Positions 14,101 through 26,070 of a stretch of DNA of 64,000 nucleotides are shown here, one piece after another (within the stretch, counting starts at the first letter, position 1; each line of letters starts with the position of its first letter). The stretch comes from Oreocharis arfaki. Its lineage: Eukaryota > Chordata > Aves > Passeriformes > Paramythiidae. The position numbers were made by a program, and so were the translations under genes. The notes below the pieces were generated by a model. That model saw only the letters and a program-made list of their open reading frames with translations, ran no database searches and was not told the origin of the DNA. The DNA lies in the NCBI GenBank assembly GCA_013398015.1, contig VZRR01012715.1:62001-126000 (forward strand), in the 5' to 3' direction.

Positions 14101-14811
14101 TAAATTAAAATCATAGCTCTCCATTGTTTTGGGAATGAAGGGTTATTTTCTGCCAAATGTCTCTGAAAAGAAAACCTCAATGTTTATACTTTTATTCTCA
14201 AAACAAAGTGAGTTGCCACAATACATTATGTAGAGCTGTAAGTCATCTCTACAAGCCCAATTATTTATAACTATTTTTATTTTCTGTTTCAAATACAAAG
14301 TCCTTGAATGGAAGACAATGATCTATTACACAAATATTTTGGTGGGTAGTATGAACAATGGTAAATATATGGGAGCCATTGTGACAAGGATAAAATACCA
14401 TAAATCCATTTTAAATGAATATAGATGAGCAGCATGTACTCTCCTGTGCTGTGGAAACTTTGTTCAGCCAGACCAGAAAACAGGTCGTAATTCAAAAATA
14501 TTTAAGATTTTTGTTTAAAAATTTATGACTGCCTTCATGTCAACCATTCCCAAGACCCTTGACCTTAGGAGACTAGATACAGACACGCAAAATATCTAGC
14601 ACCATTATTATTTGAGAAAAAGTGAGGGGAAAGTGAGGTGAGAAAAGAGATATGCTGTTTTTGAGACTCATGAGTGACCTCATTGTTTCCTGACATTGCC
14701 TTGTCTGCTAACAAAGAGCTTCTGCACGTTCCCCACAGCCTGTTGCAGGGCTGGGGAGCAGCTGGGGATGCATGGCAAGCAATGCTAGGACCGATTCATT
14801 CAGTGCCAGCC
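11111..14811. other. AT-rich unique DNA, no gene seen
   Basis: Nothing recognisable as a gene. A GC-moderate tail continues to about 11360 and may belong to the preceding repeat. Frames here are under 80 codons. A small direct repeat (AAAAGTAGGC followed by AAAAAGTAGGC) lies at about 13740-13765. Confidence 0.55.
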
Positions 14812-15448
14812 TGTCTTGGTTTTGGCCAGGAGTGAGTTCATTTTCTCTCAGTTGCTATAAGGGTGGCAGAGCCTGGAGCCGTGTGTGTGTGTCCAGGTTT
14901 ATTATTCTGTACCACACACATCATCACCAGGAGCTGTGGCTTTGGGTGGAAGAAGAATGGACATGATGCAGAACTGCAGCCATTTTGTTCCTTTTTCTGA
15001 GGTAACAAAGTGGCCAACAGAGCCGGTGGCGCAAATGGGGAGAGGAGTGGTCAGTGCGGTGCAGGCCGTGTGGGCAGAGCAGCCCATCTCAGAGGGTTTA
15101 TCCATCATTTTGTATCATTGTCTCAGGTTCAGGGCAAAAAACCACTGTCTTCAGTGACGACCACCATTTTCTCCTTTGTCTCAGGAAGACTCATGTCACT
15201 GGCCATGGTAGCATCAGGTCGGTCAGACTTCTGTAAGCATTTTTGGCAACTAATCACCCTCTTTCATACACTTGCTGTTAGTATTGTTGCTATTATTGCT
15301 TGTTTTCCTTATCTTATTTCTGGTGTTCTAGTAAATTTTTTTCTCAACCAATAATCTCTGCCTTTTTTTCCCTTTCTCCCTAGAGAGGGTGGGGGGAAGG
15401 GAAGTGGTTGCTTGGAGCTTAATTTCCATCTGGTTTTAAACTACAACC
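14812..15448 (+). mobile_element. ERVL-type LTR
   Basis: The block opens with TGTCTTGGTTTTGGCCAGG and then a motif like the typical 'GAGTTAATTTTCT' of bird ERVL LTRs (here GAGTTCATTTTCT). It ends with the characteristic 3' portion: a TTATTG/TTGTTATT-rich run (15270-15330), TTTTTTTCTCAACCA in place of the usual TTATCTCAACCC, a C/T-rich stretch followed by a G-rich run (15360-15405), GTGGTTGCTTGGAGCTTAA, and a terminal AAACTACAACC. The order of these landmarks matches the avian ERVL LTR layout end to end, at a length typical for such LTRs. Sequence decay indicates an old copy. No target-site duplication is evident. Confidence 0.75.
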
Positions 15449-15898
15449 ATTGGAGAAAAATGCTCTGTGGCAACCAAGCAAACAGTTGCTGCAGTTTATT
15501 TTGCTGGGGAATGGATGCTTTTATGGTACGTCCCTGGGGCTACCCTAGATAGGGATCCAGTCTACGGTTTTGGGGTGGCGGCAACACAGGCCACAGAAAC
15601 TTCGTCATGGATAGCTACCATCCTGCAGCAGAAAGGCTGGGCCATCCTCAGATGAGGGCAAGTGTTTACCTCTGGTCCTGTGTCAATCTGGAAAGTCCTG
15701 TCCACAGCTGAAGAACAAGTCTGGACACAGGCATACCCACAACCCAGCTCAAATCCCACTGTCATGAAAGAGGCAGAAGGTTCTTGGAAGGGTCACCCTG
15801 GTTGCACTGGAGAGGGTAGTCAGGACTACGGGTTCACACAGGACTTGGCCTGTCTACCCTGGTCACTCACTGTGGGAAAGAGAGGGTTAGTTTGAGGA
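15449..15898 (+). pseudogene. Possible decayed retroviral internal segment beside the LTR
   Basis: This segment directly follows the LTR and keeps its higher GC content, then gives way to AT-rich DNA. One frame is open from 15467 to 15895 except for a single TGA stop at 15653-15655, so two apparent open frames (62 and 77 codons) are in phase. I do not recognise gag, protease or pol motifs in it. No tRNA-Leu-like primer-binding site follows the LTR end, as an intact ERVL 5' leader would require. It may be a diverged or rearranged internal region, or simply GC-rich flanking DNA. Confidence 0.3.
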
Positions 15899-18800
15899 GA
15901 AAACTATAAACTGATTAGGTTTTTGAAGGCTGATTTTAAAAATAGTCCCCTAAGAACACCAGTATGGATAGCCAGTCTTAAACCTGGACTTTAGAGCTGA
16001 AGCTCGGGAAAATTATGAAGCAGCCATCCAAACAAGTATGGCATGCAACAGAGAGGCCAGTCCCTTTCTTCAGGTACAAATATACATATAGTGGAGCTCT
16101 GACTTTGTCTGCTAAAAGAGTTTGTGAATAAACTTAGGACACTTCACGCAGCTAGATATTACCCATCCCTCATTTCTGTGAGGTTCACTACTTCTTTTAA
16201 GTTCAGCCAATGTCCATCTGCAAGATTTTATGGCAATTTCCACATTTAGTCTGAAATTGACAATTCAGCCTCATATATATCAAACCAAACTCTTGTGAAT
16301 CATTTCTGCCTTTATTTTTTCCCAAAGTCATCACTTATATTCAGAAATGAGAAAGACTGTTTATGCAGAACTCTTCTTTGCACTGTCCTGAAGGGTTTAA
16401 GAGCTGTTTTTCAGAACAAACTGTATGTCGCGTTGCAAATGCTGGTATTGAAGAGTCAGCACTTCCTGCCTCCTATTACCTCTGCTTATTCCCAAGACTT
16501 TTACTTCCATTAACAACATGATGCCTTTGAAAACTGAGTGTGCTCTCATCGAGTTCCTTCCCAACTGAAGCCCTTGCAAGCTACGTTTCAGGGCTGCTGA
16601 CAAGATGTTCTGTCTCTGCCCCTCCAGTTTTAGGCTGCTCTCTATAATGAGGAAATGTTCCTTTAAAATCACCATAATGGTGTAATCTGGAGTCCTCAGC
16701 ACTTCTGGTGATGGGGCCAGCTTTAAAAGCCATAGGTGTCTTACATGCTGTAGCCTCTGCAGCTCTGCTAATAGAAGGGTGTATGTACCTCTGAGGCTAA
16801 CTTTGTCTCAGCTGTACATGCGAGCAGTGCTGGAATTAAATCAGTGCTAACAAAATAGAGACAAACGGATAAATAAAAAGGTATTTGCCATAGTCACATA
16901 TATATATGACACATAGAAAGCGAGAAGGATAACTCACATCTTGATCTAAATACAGTTCAAAACAGTGGATTGAATGCTGCTTGGTGAGCTCTGCTCACGT
17001 GTGCATTAGTAACGTAACACTGGGAAAATGGTTCACGCTTGCCCACTGGGAAGGGACAGGTGAACTGCACAGGCTGTGTTCAGATCCCACTCCTGGAACT
17101 ACAGAAACATCACGTGGGAACAACCCTCCCCCTCCCACTACACATCTCCAACACTCGTGGCTTCCCATTAAAGTTAACCGGGAAATGTGTACAAAAGGCA
17201 ATACAAAGCAAAATAAGCAGTCGTGCCAATTCATCTGTCACTTTTCTTCACAGTATTGAGGAATCTGTCCTTTGATGGTCCTTCTGAAAGCAAGTAGATA
17301 GTTTTACAGACAAAACGTGGTATGGTGAAAAATTTGATCCCTAAGCATTTGAGTTATTTGGGAAAAGAAAGATTAGGAGCTTTTTTCCTCTTCTAATTTT
17401 TAAGCCTACCACTTTTTACTTCTGATAAAGTACTTTACTTACTAAACCCAAGAATGCTATGCTATTTCCTCTTCTTATCCTCCACTGCAAAGAGGTAAAC
17501 GAAAGTTGGGTTGCAAACACAGGTTTTAGGAAAGGGTGTATATTAATACCTACCAGCTAGGAAACCTGCAGTTAGGATGGCTCCGGAAAAGACAAATAAA
17601 AGGGTAAAAAATCACTTTGGAGTTTTTACATTTCTCATAGCACCTTTTTCCTTTGAATTACCATAAACGCCTATTCTTATGAGTTTTTAAAAACGCCCTT
17701 TAAATCTGCTTACAACAAGGTGACTTTTGCTGCCTGAGATGCTAAATAAACTGCAAATAAACTTCAAGGCTATTTGTTTTCAAACATCCTGTTTCTCTCT
17801 TTTGAGAGCTGCTTCATCTCCAGCTGCAGGTACTTCAAAGAGAGACAAGCATTTGAGAAATGGGCTGCAGCTGAAATCAGGAATACTTCTTGTAGTTTAC
17901 GTGCTGAACAAAGCATGATTTGGGGTTACAAGCACTTCAAATGTCTTTCTAGTGAAGGCTAATTAATTATTGCTTTAAAACAAACAACCTACTCACATCT
18001 GATGAGTCCCTGTCTTATGCATTTTAAGCTCCTGTAAAGTATTTTAGGATATGACTAGTTAATTACCTTGTTATCTCTTTGACCAATGCCTTTGCATCTC
18101 ATCTTCTAAAAACACCACTCTGAATCTCTGATTTCTTAGAGGTCACTAATGTCTGTCACACCAATAAAGGTTCAGGCTTATGTCACACTTCTTGCCGGCA
18201 GACGAAATATTCTTGTTCTCAATATACTATTTCCTTTTTTCTTACAGCAGAGTTTCAATATAGGAAATGAAAGGGCTAGGTGTTGCCTTGTTTTTATCCT
18301 AGGCACTAATTTCTTTAATCTCTCGTGAAGTGGTCTACATTTCTACTCCTAGGAGGAGGAAAGGAATGGTGATCACTTAAAATGAGATTGCATTCTCAAT
18401 TGATGCTGAACAAAGTGAATTTTTTTTTTATTCCTGTAACAAGTGGGACAGTGTTGAAATATGTTATAAAATTAGGATTCTTTTTATTTTTTAGATCAAT
18501 TTGTGCTGCAAATGCTGGCTATTCTGAAAACAAAAAGAAATTTTCCAAGGAATAGCTCTGAGATTTCAATTTTTATAATAAAGATAATTAAAATAATTAC
18601 TATTGTTTCTAACATAGTATTCCTATCCATTGAAAAAGCTTTCGACTTTTATGTGAAATGTTATGACATGACTTACTGTCATCTACAAATAGATAAAACA
18701 TGCATATAAGTCATTTTAATAGCTGTTTAATACGTTGGAAGTATTTAATTGCAGTGCCATTGTATGCCACCAATGTATTTAGAAAGCCTAATCTGAGTGT

Positions 18801-19231
18801 TTCTAGTGATCAACACTGGAATTGAAAAACAACTGAGAGTTAAAAATGAATAAATTGATGTTTATATCTGGAACAATTATTATAATAATTTTAAATTCTA
18901 TTATTTAGTTTTTCGTGTTCCTTTTTAGTATGTACAATTAATGACTATGAAAATCAGAGGTTTTATTCCCCCTTTCTGTTTTAAAAAGACAAGATAAAAA
19001 ATTAAGGTCCAAAGAAATGTTTTGTTTGCAGGTGCAAGCTCTTAACTAAATACAAGTGAAGACAGTGGGAGACTGCAACTAGATATGACCACTCTGTAAA
19101 AACTGTATGCTGGCTTTCATGTGCAAACCTTAAGGCTGTCATGGTTGAAGTATGCAGGCAGAAAAGGAAGCTAACCAGCATGGAAGCACAGCTGAAACTC
19201 CTGTCTTCTAGACATTTTCTCCTTGGAGTTA
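15899..19231. other. AT-rich unique DNA, no gene seen
   Basis: No supported gene or mobile element. Overlapping frames on both strands around 16300-16700 and 16980-17275 lack recognisable domains. Homopolymer tracts (for example the T run at about 18421-18430) and AT-rich stretches dominate. Confidence 0.6.
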
Positions 19232-19798
19232 TGCTGGAATAATGGCCAGGTTCTGGGGCTCAATTGTGGCACTGTAGCCCCTCTTACCGATCGCTTCCGG
19301 CCCTCTCCATGGGCTCTCCCTCCTTCCCCTACCCCTAGTCCTGGCCACTCCTCGAGTTCTCCCTATTGGTTCCTGTATCCCAACTCCGCCCATGTACCAC
19401 CCCTGTGCCCTGAAACCATTTGCCCATGTGCTCTCCCTGCCCCCCTGAGACCCAGGTAAACTGAGGCTCCAAGCCATGTGACTCTCTCCCTCTCTGCCTC
19501 TCTCTGCGCCTGGGAGCAGCCTGCCAACAGCTCCTCTCCTCTGCCTTTGGGGGCCAGCCCGTGTGCTGGCCCCAGGCTTTGGGGAGGCAGCATGGAATAA
19601 AGACCTTTGCAGTGCCATGAGGAGAGCCTTCTCACCTCCTTTGCCATCACTGAAGTTGCAGGCTGGCAGCTGGAGCAGCGGTGCGGGGAGTCCGAGATGG
19701 ACTGCAGGAGGGCAGAGAATCCCTGCCTTGTCCCAAGAAGCCCCTGCTGCGCTCCCAGGGAAAGCTGCAGCAGCTAAGCAACACCCAGCACTGCAACA
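19232..19798 (+). mobile_element. GC-rich LTR-like block (probable solitary LTR)
   Basis: The GC content rises sharply compared with both flanks. Plausible U3 features are an inverted CCAAT box (ATTGG at 19365-19369) and a long CT-rich stretch (about 19480-19515, CTCTCTCCCTCTCTGCCTC). These are followed by a polyadenylation signal AATAAA (19596-19601) in the context GGAATAAAGACCTTTGCAG, which resembles R regions of bird class II or class I LTRs. Possible termini are TG at 19232 and ACA at 19796-19798. I see no TATA box, primer-binding site or target-site duplication, so the family is uncertain. The 193-codon minus-strand frame here is an effect of low stop density in GC-rich DNA. Confidence 0.5.
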
Positions 19799-20242
19799 CT
19801 CAATGTACACTGCACGAAAAGATTTAAAAGTGCTGATGAAATTTCAAGCCCCTGGTGAGAGGACTAGGTGCATTTAATCAATAGGTCAAAACGGAGAATA
19901 AAGTATTTTGAATCCCACATTTTCTAGGGATTCGTTGAATTTGTTTTTTCAGTTTCCATCGGAATTCCTAATCTACAGGGTTTTACTGAAAATTGGCATT
20001 TTCATTTTTATTCTGTATCATTTCCAGCCTAGTGGAAGAAGGGCTGTGATAGACACTGCTCCTTCCAGGCCTTATTTGGGCTGTGGTTTGAATTGCAGCG
20101 TACACATCCATGCTCTGCCCACCCACCCTTAGGTATCTGGGAGTACATGTCCATTGGGCGTCAGGTAACTGAGATGATTCCTTTTGACCAGGATGAAACT
20201 GGGTTTACTATGGCCCCAAGAATAACAAGTCAGCAGCAAAAT
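19799..20242. other. Spacer between LTR-like block and CR1
   Basis: AT-moderate DNA with no recognisable feature. Short frames only. Confidence 0.5.
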
Positions 20243-20515
20243 TACAGAATCATAGAATGGTTTGGGTTGGAAGGGATAAGTAGATGATCCAGTTCCAACC
20301 CCCCTGCCATGGTCAGAGAGAATTTCTACCTAGACCACGCTGCTCAAAGGCCCCCCCAGCCTGGCCATGAGCACTTGCAGGGATAGGGAAGTCCCTCTGA
20401 GCAGCCTGTTCCAGTGCCTCACCACCATCATGGTGAGTCATTTTTTCCTGCTATCTAATCTAAACCTGTCATCTCTCCTTTTAAAGCCGTTACCCCTTGG
20501 GTTAACTCAAGCCTT
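20243..20515 (-). mobile_element. CR1 LINE 3' end, minus strand
   Basis: The stretch begins ACAGAATCATAGAATGG and continues TTTGGGTTGGAAGGGA, the complement of the CR1 3' terminus with its 8-bp repeat. It goes on through GTTCCAACCCCCCTGCCATG, CTGTTCCAGTGCCTCACCAC, TATCTAATCTAAACCTG and AAAGCCGTTACCCCTTG, all hallmark words of the CR1 3' region read antisense. The element is therefore a 5'-truncated CR1 insertion of about 270 bp. Relative to the consensus I recall, the CTTAAAGATCATC segment is altered. This is the best-preserved short CR1 copy in the window. Confidence 0.93.
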
Positions 20516-22225
20516 TAATGTCCTTGAAGTTATTTCCGTGATGGCAGAATAGAAACGGTACTAAGACGTATGTCTCAGAAGATGTCCAAGCCAATCTCCT
20601 CCTTCTATGGTATTTCAGAGTCTCGTACATTTGTGTGTTTTGTTGTGGTTTCTTTTCCCTGTGATTTATCTCATTTACATTTTCTCAGACCTGAAAGAAG
20701 GAAGAAAGAGATGCTTTAAACAAGTCTGACCTTCCTGGAGTCTAAGTTTTTTCCAAGTTAGGTATATTCTGTCCAGCCCTTTCTAACACCTGAAACTCAG
20801 GCAATCATAAAGAACCTGAAGTCTGCAGGCTGAGTAATTGTAGCAGACTACCTTTACTCAGTTAGTCCAAATGAGTATGGAGAAAGGTCTGTGCCAAAAG
20901 AGTGCTACTACTCCTATTGATAAGGAACGTAATACATCTGTAAACTTGTAGTATACAGTCACTTGGGATATTAGGGAAAAGATTTTCAAAGAACTGTGAC
21001 ATTTTCATCCCTGATAAAATCCACATTGAGAAGGTTCCATATGTCAGGAAACTTGCAGGGTTCCTCCTAGAGTGCTCTGGCCTTGGCCATGCAATTCAGT
21101 TAATTCCTGAGACTTGCTGAAAAGAAGCCAAAGCCCCTGGATGTTGCCTCTCTAGTGCTGGGCAGCACATCCATTGGAAACCCGTCTGACATAGATTCCC
21201 CTTGCTTTTATGGTATATGCTCTCGTAAAGGGCATAGAGCACAGAATGGATGTCCATACTGTCTTAAGCAGGATTAACCACAAAATTGATAGGTTTTATT
21301 TTTAGGTGTAATTTCTTATTTACATTTTACTCCTTGTCCATGGCAGTGGCATGTAGTGACTAAATCAGACACATAAATATTCAGGCAGACAGAGTTTGCT
21401 CCCATTGCTGGCACATATTTTATTTTGGAAGGGAAGAGAGGAGTGGTTCTACAGATTATATTTAAGAGGAACTAATATGCTTGCATACATCGAAACCCAA
21501 GATTTTATCTCATTTTGCCATCTCTGATATTAGATTCAATCCCAGAAATTAAAAATGCATTAAAGCATAACGATTTTAACTATTGATAAATTGATGACAC
21601 AGCTCATTCAGAAATCTAACCACTTTTCATTTTGATATTGCAGCATTTTCAATATGTTTTGTGTATTTAAAAACAAATTATTTTAAAATATCACTTCACC
21701 TTTTTTTAACCTAGCATATGATTTCCATGTAAATATTAAAAGATTCTCAAAGTTTTCCAAAAGACCATCATTACCAAAAGATACTTCTACCAACCTTCCC
21801 CCCAGTATTGACACAGCTGTGTTAATGAAGCTACTGGAGTTACCATGTAATTAAACATTGCATATGCATCTGGGATTTTTTCCAGCTTTTCAGTTGTGCT
21901 ACGTAAGATGTTGCTTTGGCTGAATTTAGAAAATAGTAATTAGTAGAAGAGATGGTCCTTTTTCCTTTTTTTGCTTTTCAAGTGGATGTGACGTTTTTGG
22001 AAACTTAACTTTATTTTTCTCCTCTAATTGTGTTAAACTTAACAAAACAATGGGGCAGTTACTGTCACTGCTTCCAGTAGGAAATAAAGATACCTGCATA
22101 ATATGACATCTTTTTCCTGCTGTCTTATATAAAAAGAGATGCCATGTTCAGGATGATGTAAAGGCAAAAGGTAAGACTATTATTTCCTGTATAATTACCA
22201 CTAGATAAATATAGACATTAAAAAA

Positions 22226-22262
22226 GATATATATAGAGATATATATAGATATATATATATAG
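22226..22262. repeat. AT/GATA-type microsatellite
   Basis: The stretch consists of GATATATATA-like units with AGAG and AGAT interruptions, ending in an uninterrupted (AT) run. It is an imperfect simple repeat. Confidence 0.85.
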
Positions 22263-25200
22263 CCTGTCATGACAATAAATCACAGAACCTGAACAGTGTG
22301 TGATTCACTTTTCATACTATGCCAGATTGACTTCTAAACAAGTAATTTATTTTGTTTCTTTCGGAACAGACTCAGCAATGCACTTATAGGCCACTTTATA
22401 TGTGCAAAGATATCCTAGGTCAGTTGAAAGCTTAAAATACTTACTCTACAATGCTAAATCCAAAATAAACTGTTCCCAGCTGAGTGGTTACAGCCCAGAC
22501 GTGGACTTCTGGTTTAGATTCTGGTAATGCTGTCTGGTTAATCAGTGTGCTTCTGCTGGTAAAGTTTCAGTTAAAGAACATTTATCTCTAGGATGAAGAA
22601 GAGGAAAAGCTGTCAAGACTGCCACACCTTTGCCTAAAATAAATACAGATGTGTCAACCACAAAGTATGTTTTGTAAATGTACAGTAACATGTCATTCCC
22701 TTAGCCCTGTCCTCAGTAGTAAGCCGCACTATGTCGATTTCAGTTGAGGGAAATGCCGTGATTTTAAGGAATGCTGAAAGTACTCACTTTGATTCTTCTA
22801 ATCCCTCTAAAAAAATGCAGTTAGAGAGAGCTTAAAAGTAAAGAATTCTGCCACGAGATGTTCTTTACTTTATGAAAATATGTTTTGCTGAATTACTGTT
22901 ACTATGGAGATAGGAGTGGCCTGAAGAAAACTCTCCTCTTGAATTTTAGAAGTTGACATTTTACTACTTTAGCAGCTCCTAGGTGCCTTAGGATATATAG
23001 TACTGTACAGTATCTTCCTACAAAAGGCCTTTTGTGCTGTGCAGAGTCAAGGTAAGCATGACAGAGCCTCTGCTTGCTTTTGGGCTCTGTGGCTCTGGAA
23101 GTTGGAGATTGGGTGTACATAACTCAAGGCAGTTAGAGATGGAAAGTCTGCCAGACTGCTTTCTAGAGGTTTTCAGATTTGGTGGGGAGGGTGAGTTTGA
23201 CTTTAGATAACTCAAGTATCAATGATCCGATCTCTGGACAACACATTACATAAAATTCATTGGTAGGAATTCTTCCCAGACCATTCAACCTAGTATTTGC
23301 CCCATCAGTTTTAGAATATACACAAGTTGAAGCTCTTTTACTGTTAAACAAAATAAAAATCTTAATTCTTCATCTGTGTATCCTTCAACTAATAGGAAGC
23401 GCTTCTCTCATATTGAAATCCATCTATCCAAATGTTAAGTCCTTCCAGTCATTCCAGATACAACTTTTAATATCTTTCTCTTTATAGAGGAGAGTCCACT
23501 CTCATCCAACCACAAAAAGCCTGTGGGCGTACAGATATTAACATCCCATTTCCCCATGATAAGGTATTTTCCCAAACAAGGATGGGGAACTACAGTTACA
23601 GACACTGCTCAGCCATGGGTTTAAGACTGATAGAATTGCAGTGTTATATGTCAAAGTTTAATATAACTAGTTCCCTCTTCTTACTTCATGAATGTTGCTC
23701 ATTGCTGGAACAGAATTGAAAGAGACTCAAGCACATGAGTTCTGTATATGAGATTTTTGAATTAAAAGAAAGGATTCAATGCAGAGTTTGTATTAGTGTT
23801 CATTTCATCCTCTATTTTCTCTCAGTCTCTATATCTTCCTTTCAGAAAGAATTACCCAATCTTCCCAGAGTGTTCTCATATGTACTGCCTGATAACCAGC
23901 TTTTGCGTTGAAAGACACCTGCATATGAGTGATACAGAAGTCTGTCAGCTTTCTCTTCATGGGGCTAGCAGCTCTCATGGCAGATATATCACATTCCTGT
24001 GTCTAGCAGCTGCTGAGCTATCATTGATACCTCTAAGCTTTTATATTTGATTGGCAGTGGTATGCCCATGTCTGGAGGTCTTCTCATGCAGTTTCAGAAG
24101 CAACACCTGATTATGTGTGATTACTGCTGATTCTGAGGCCCTGAGTTGCTGTGGCCAAACTTCCTTACTTCAAAAATGTGTAGGAACATTTGATTTTAAA
24201 TCTGTTTTCCTTTCACTCTACTTCTCTTCCTTTCCCCATTCAAAATTATTTGAAAACTAAAACTAAAAATACTCAATTAAAACTATATGAATTATAGCCT
24301 GCACAGAAGAGTATGTTTCTTGCAAGCTTCTCAATACACAGGGATAGCTTATCCTAGCCCCAAGGCCTGTCTACAAGGTCCGGGGAATTCCAGCTCCTAC
24401 ATCTACACAGAGCGAGACCCCTTGACCGAGATGCTGCACCACAAGTTCTCTGTACCTATTTTTTTATGAGGAGTACTCTCATTCTTTTGTCTCCTTTAGG
24501 AGAGGGAGGTCCCACGTCTGCACTTGCTGAAAGTTTGCTTTGCTTACCCAGAGGAGTGTGCTCAGAGCCATGACTAAGACAGGCAGTTCTGCAGGGGGAG
24601 GAATTTGAGTGACTTCTTTTCCTTGACAGTGCACGCATTTGCCTACTCTCAACGCAGTACAAAGGAGTGGAAAGTGCGTAGAAATATGCTCAAGGGTTTT
24701 TTCAGGAAAAGCCTTGAAATCTTTACTGCTATAGCAGATGGGATTTGTAGGCATATTGACTGGAGCAGTGAATGGACAGCTAAAACTGAGTTTTAAGCAT
24801 ACTCTGGGTTGGAGATAACAAGCTTGGAACTGTTGGCCATGAGTTATATGGGGTTCTGCCTCTGTTTCCACTGTCCAGATTCTGTCAAGTTCTACTTTGA
24901 TGTCTTTATCAAAACTCCATTTTATAGTTTAAAACAGCCTCTGTTAGTCTGGATGCGCTCTACAGAAGAGGAAAGCAATGGAACAATAGCCATTCTTCTT
25001 GTATCTGGCCTTTCAGCCCTGAGGTCTACTTCAGAAGAAGCTCTGCTGGAGGCTGGGTGCTACATCCCATGTGAGCTTCCCACATTGTCATTGCCATCAT
25101 TTATGTACCATCTTTTCCAAGGCATAGTTACAACCATGGGGAAGGAAGGGAGATTCATCCTGAGTGTTTTGCTTTCTCCAGTCCTGTTCCATTTCACCCA

Positions 25201-26054
25201 CTGACCCAGCTCACTGGATATTTTAGCTTCTAAAGAGTATTCTGCCTAGAACCTCATCAGGGCATGTCATACTCAAATCTATCGGTCAGAGGTGTAAGGA
25301 CTTTCTTGGTTGGAATCCGGCTATTGTGAATATGACACTGTCATGCTACTCTGTGATCTGTGCTGTAACTAGCTATTTCCTATCAGTAGGAAGCATCCTA
25401 CTGTGACTTTTACCCTGCAGAAACTAACTAGGGAAATCTTACTGACCTCATTATTTAGTGAATGAGTGAGGGGACGAGCTGCAGAGATTGGAAAATGTTA
25501 GTGTGCACTGACACCCAGGAGCTGTATTCAGGAAAATGTAACCCTGACGCCTGCGATAAGACAGGGAAAATAATTTGTCATTTTGCCACCTACATGCAGT
25601 AAGAATTCGAGAGGTAGTTTGATGAGGAAAGATGATACTGAATATCCTAATGCATGTGTAATCTTGAGTCATGATGTTACAAATCAGAATAAAGTAACAG
25701 CTTATCCTGAATGTATGTATATTCTGCATACCACTTGAAAATAAAGGAAAACCAGTATGAACAATTGATGATTTTTTATTCCATTTGCCACATTCTCTTT
25801 ATGCCCAGCAGCTACCTGATTGCAGAGTCATCAGTCAGGCAGTTCAAATAAGTAGCACAACTAGTCAAGAGACTGTTTTGAAACACAGTTTCCCAAAAAA
25901 ATGGAGTAAAAGCAATAATCCTTTTAAGGAGGAATATAGGAATTGCATTAAGTGAACAGAGGTAATTTCCTCGCATGCTACAGGCCTCTGAAAATCCACT
26001 GCCTCAACCCACTTACTGACATTTTGCCCACGACAATCAAGCTTGTGCTTCAGC

Positions 26055-26070
26055 TTTTTTTTTTTTTTTT
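26055..26070. repeat. T16 homopolymer
   Basis: Sixteen consecutive T. On the minus strand it could be the tail of an old retrocopy, but no recognisable gene-derived sequence lies next to it. Confidence 0.9.

Noticed and set aside
19229..19810. 193-codon minus-strand open frame
   Set aside because: It lies wholly in a GC-rich LTR-like block, has a Gly/Arg/Ala-rich composition without a domain, and is explained by low stop-codon density.
24809..25204. 131-codon plus-strand frame
   Set aside because: It has no domain or signal that I recognise and overlaps an opposite-strand frame of similar length, so chance is the simpler explanation.
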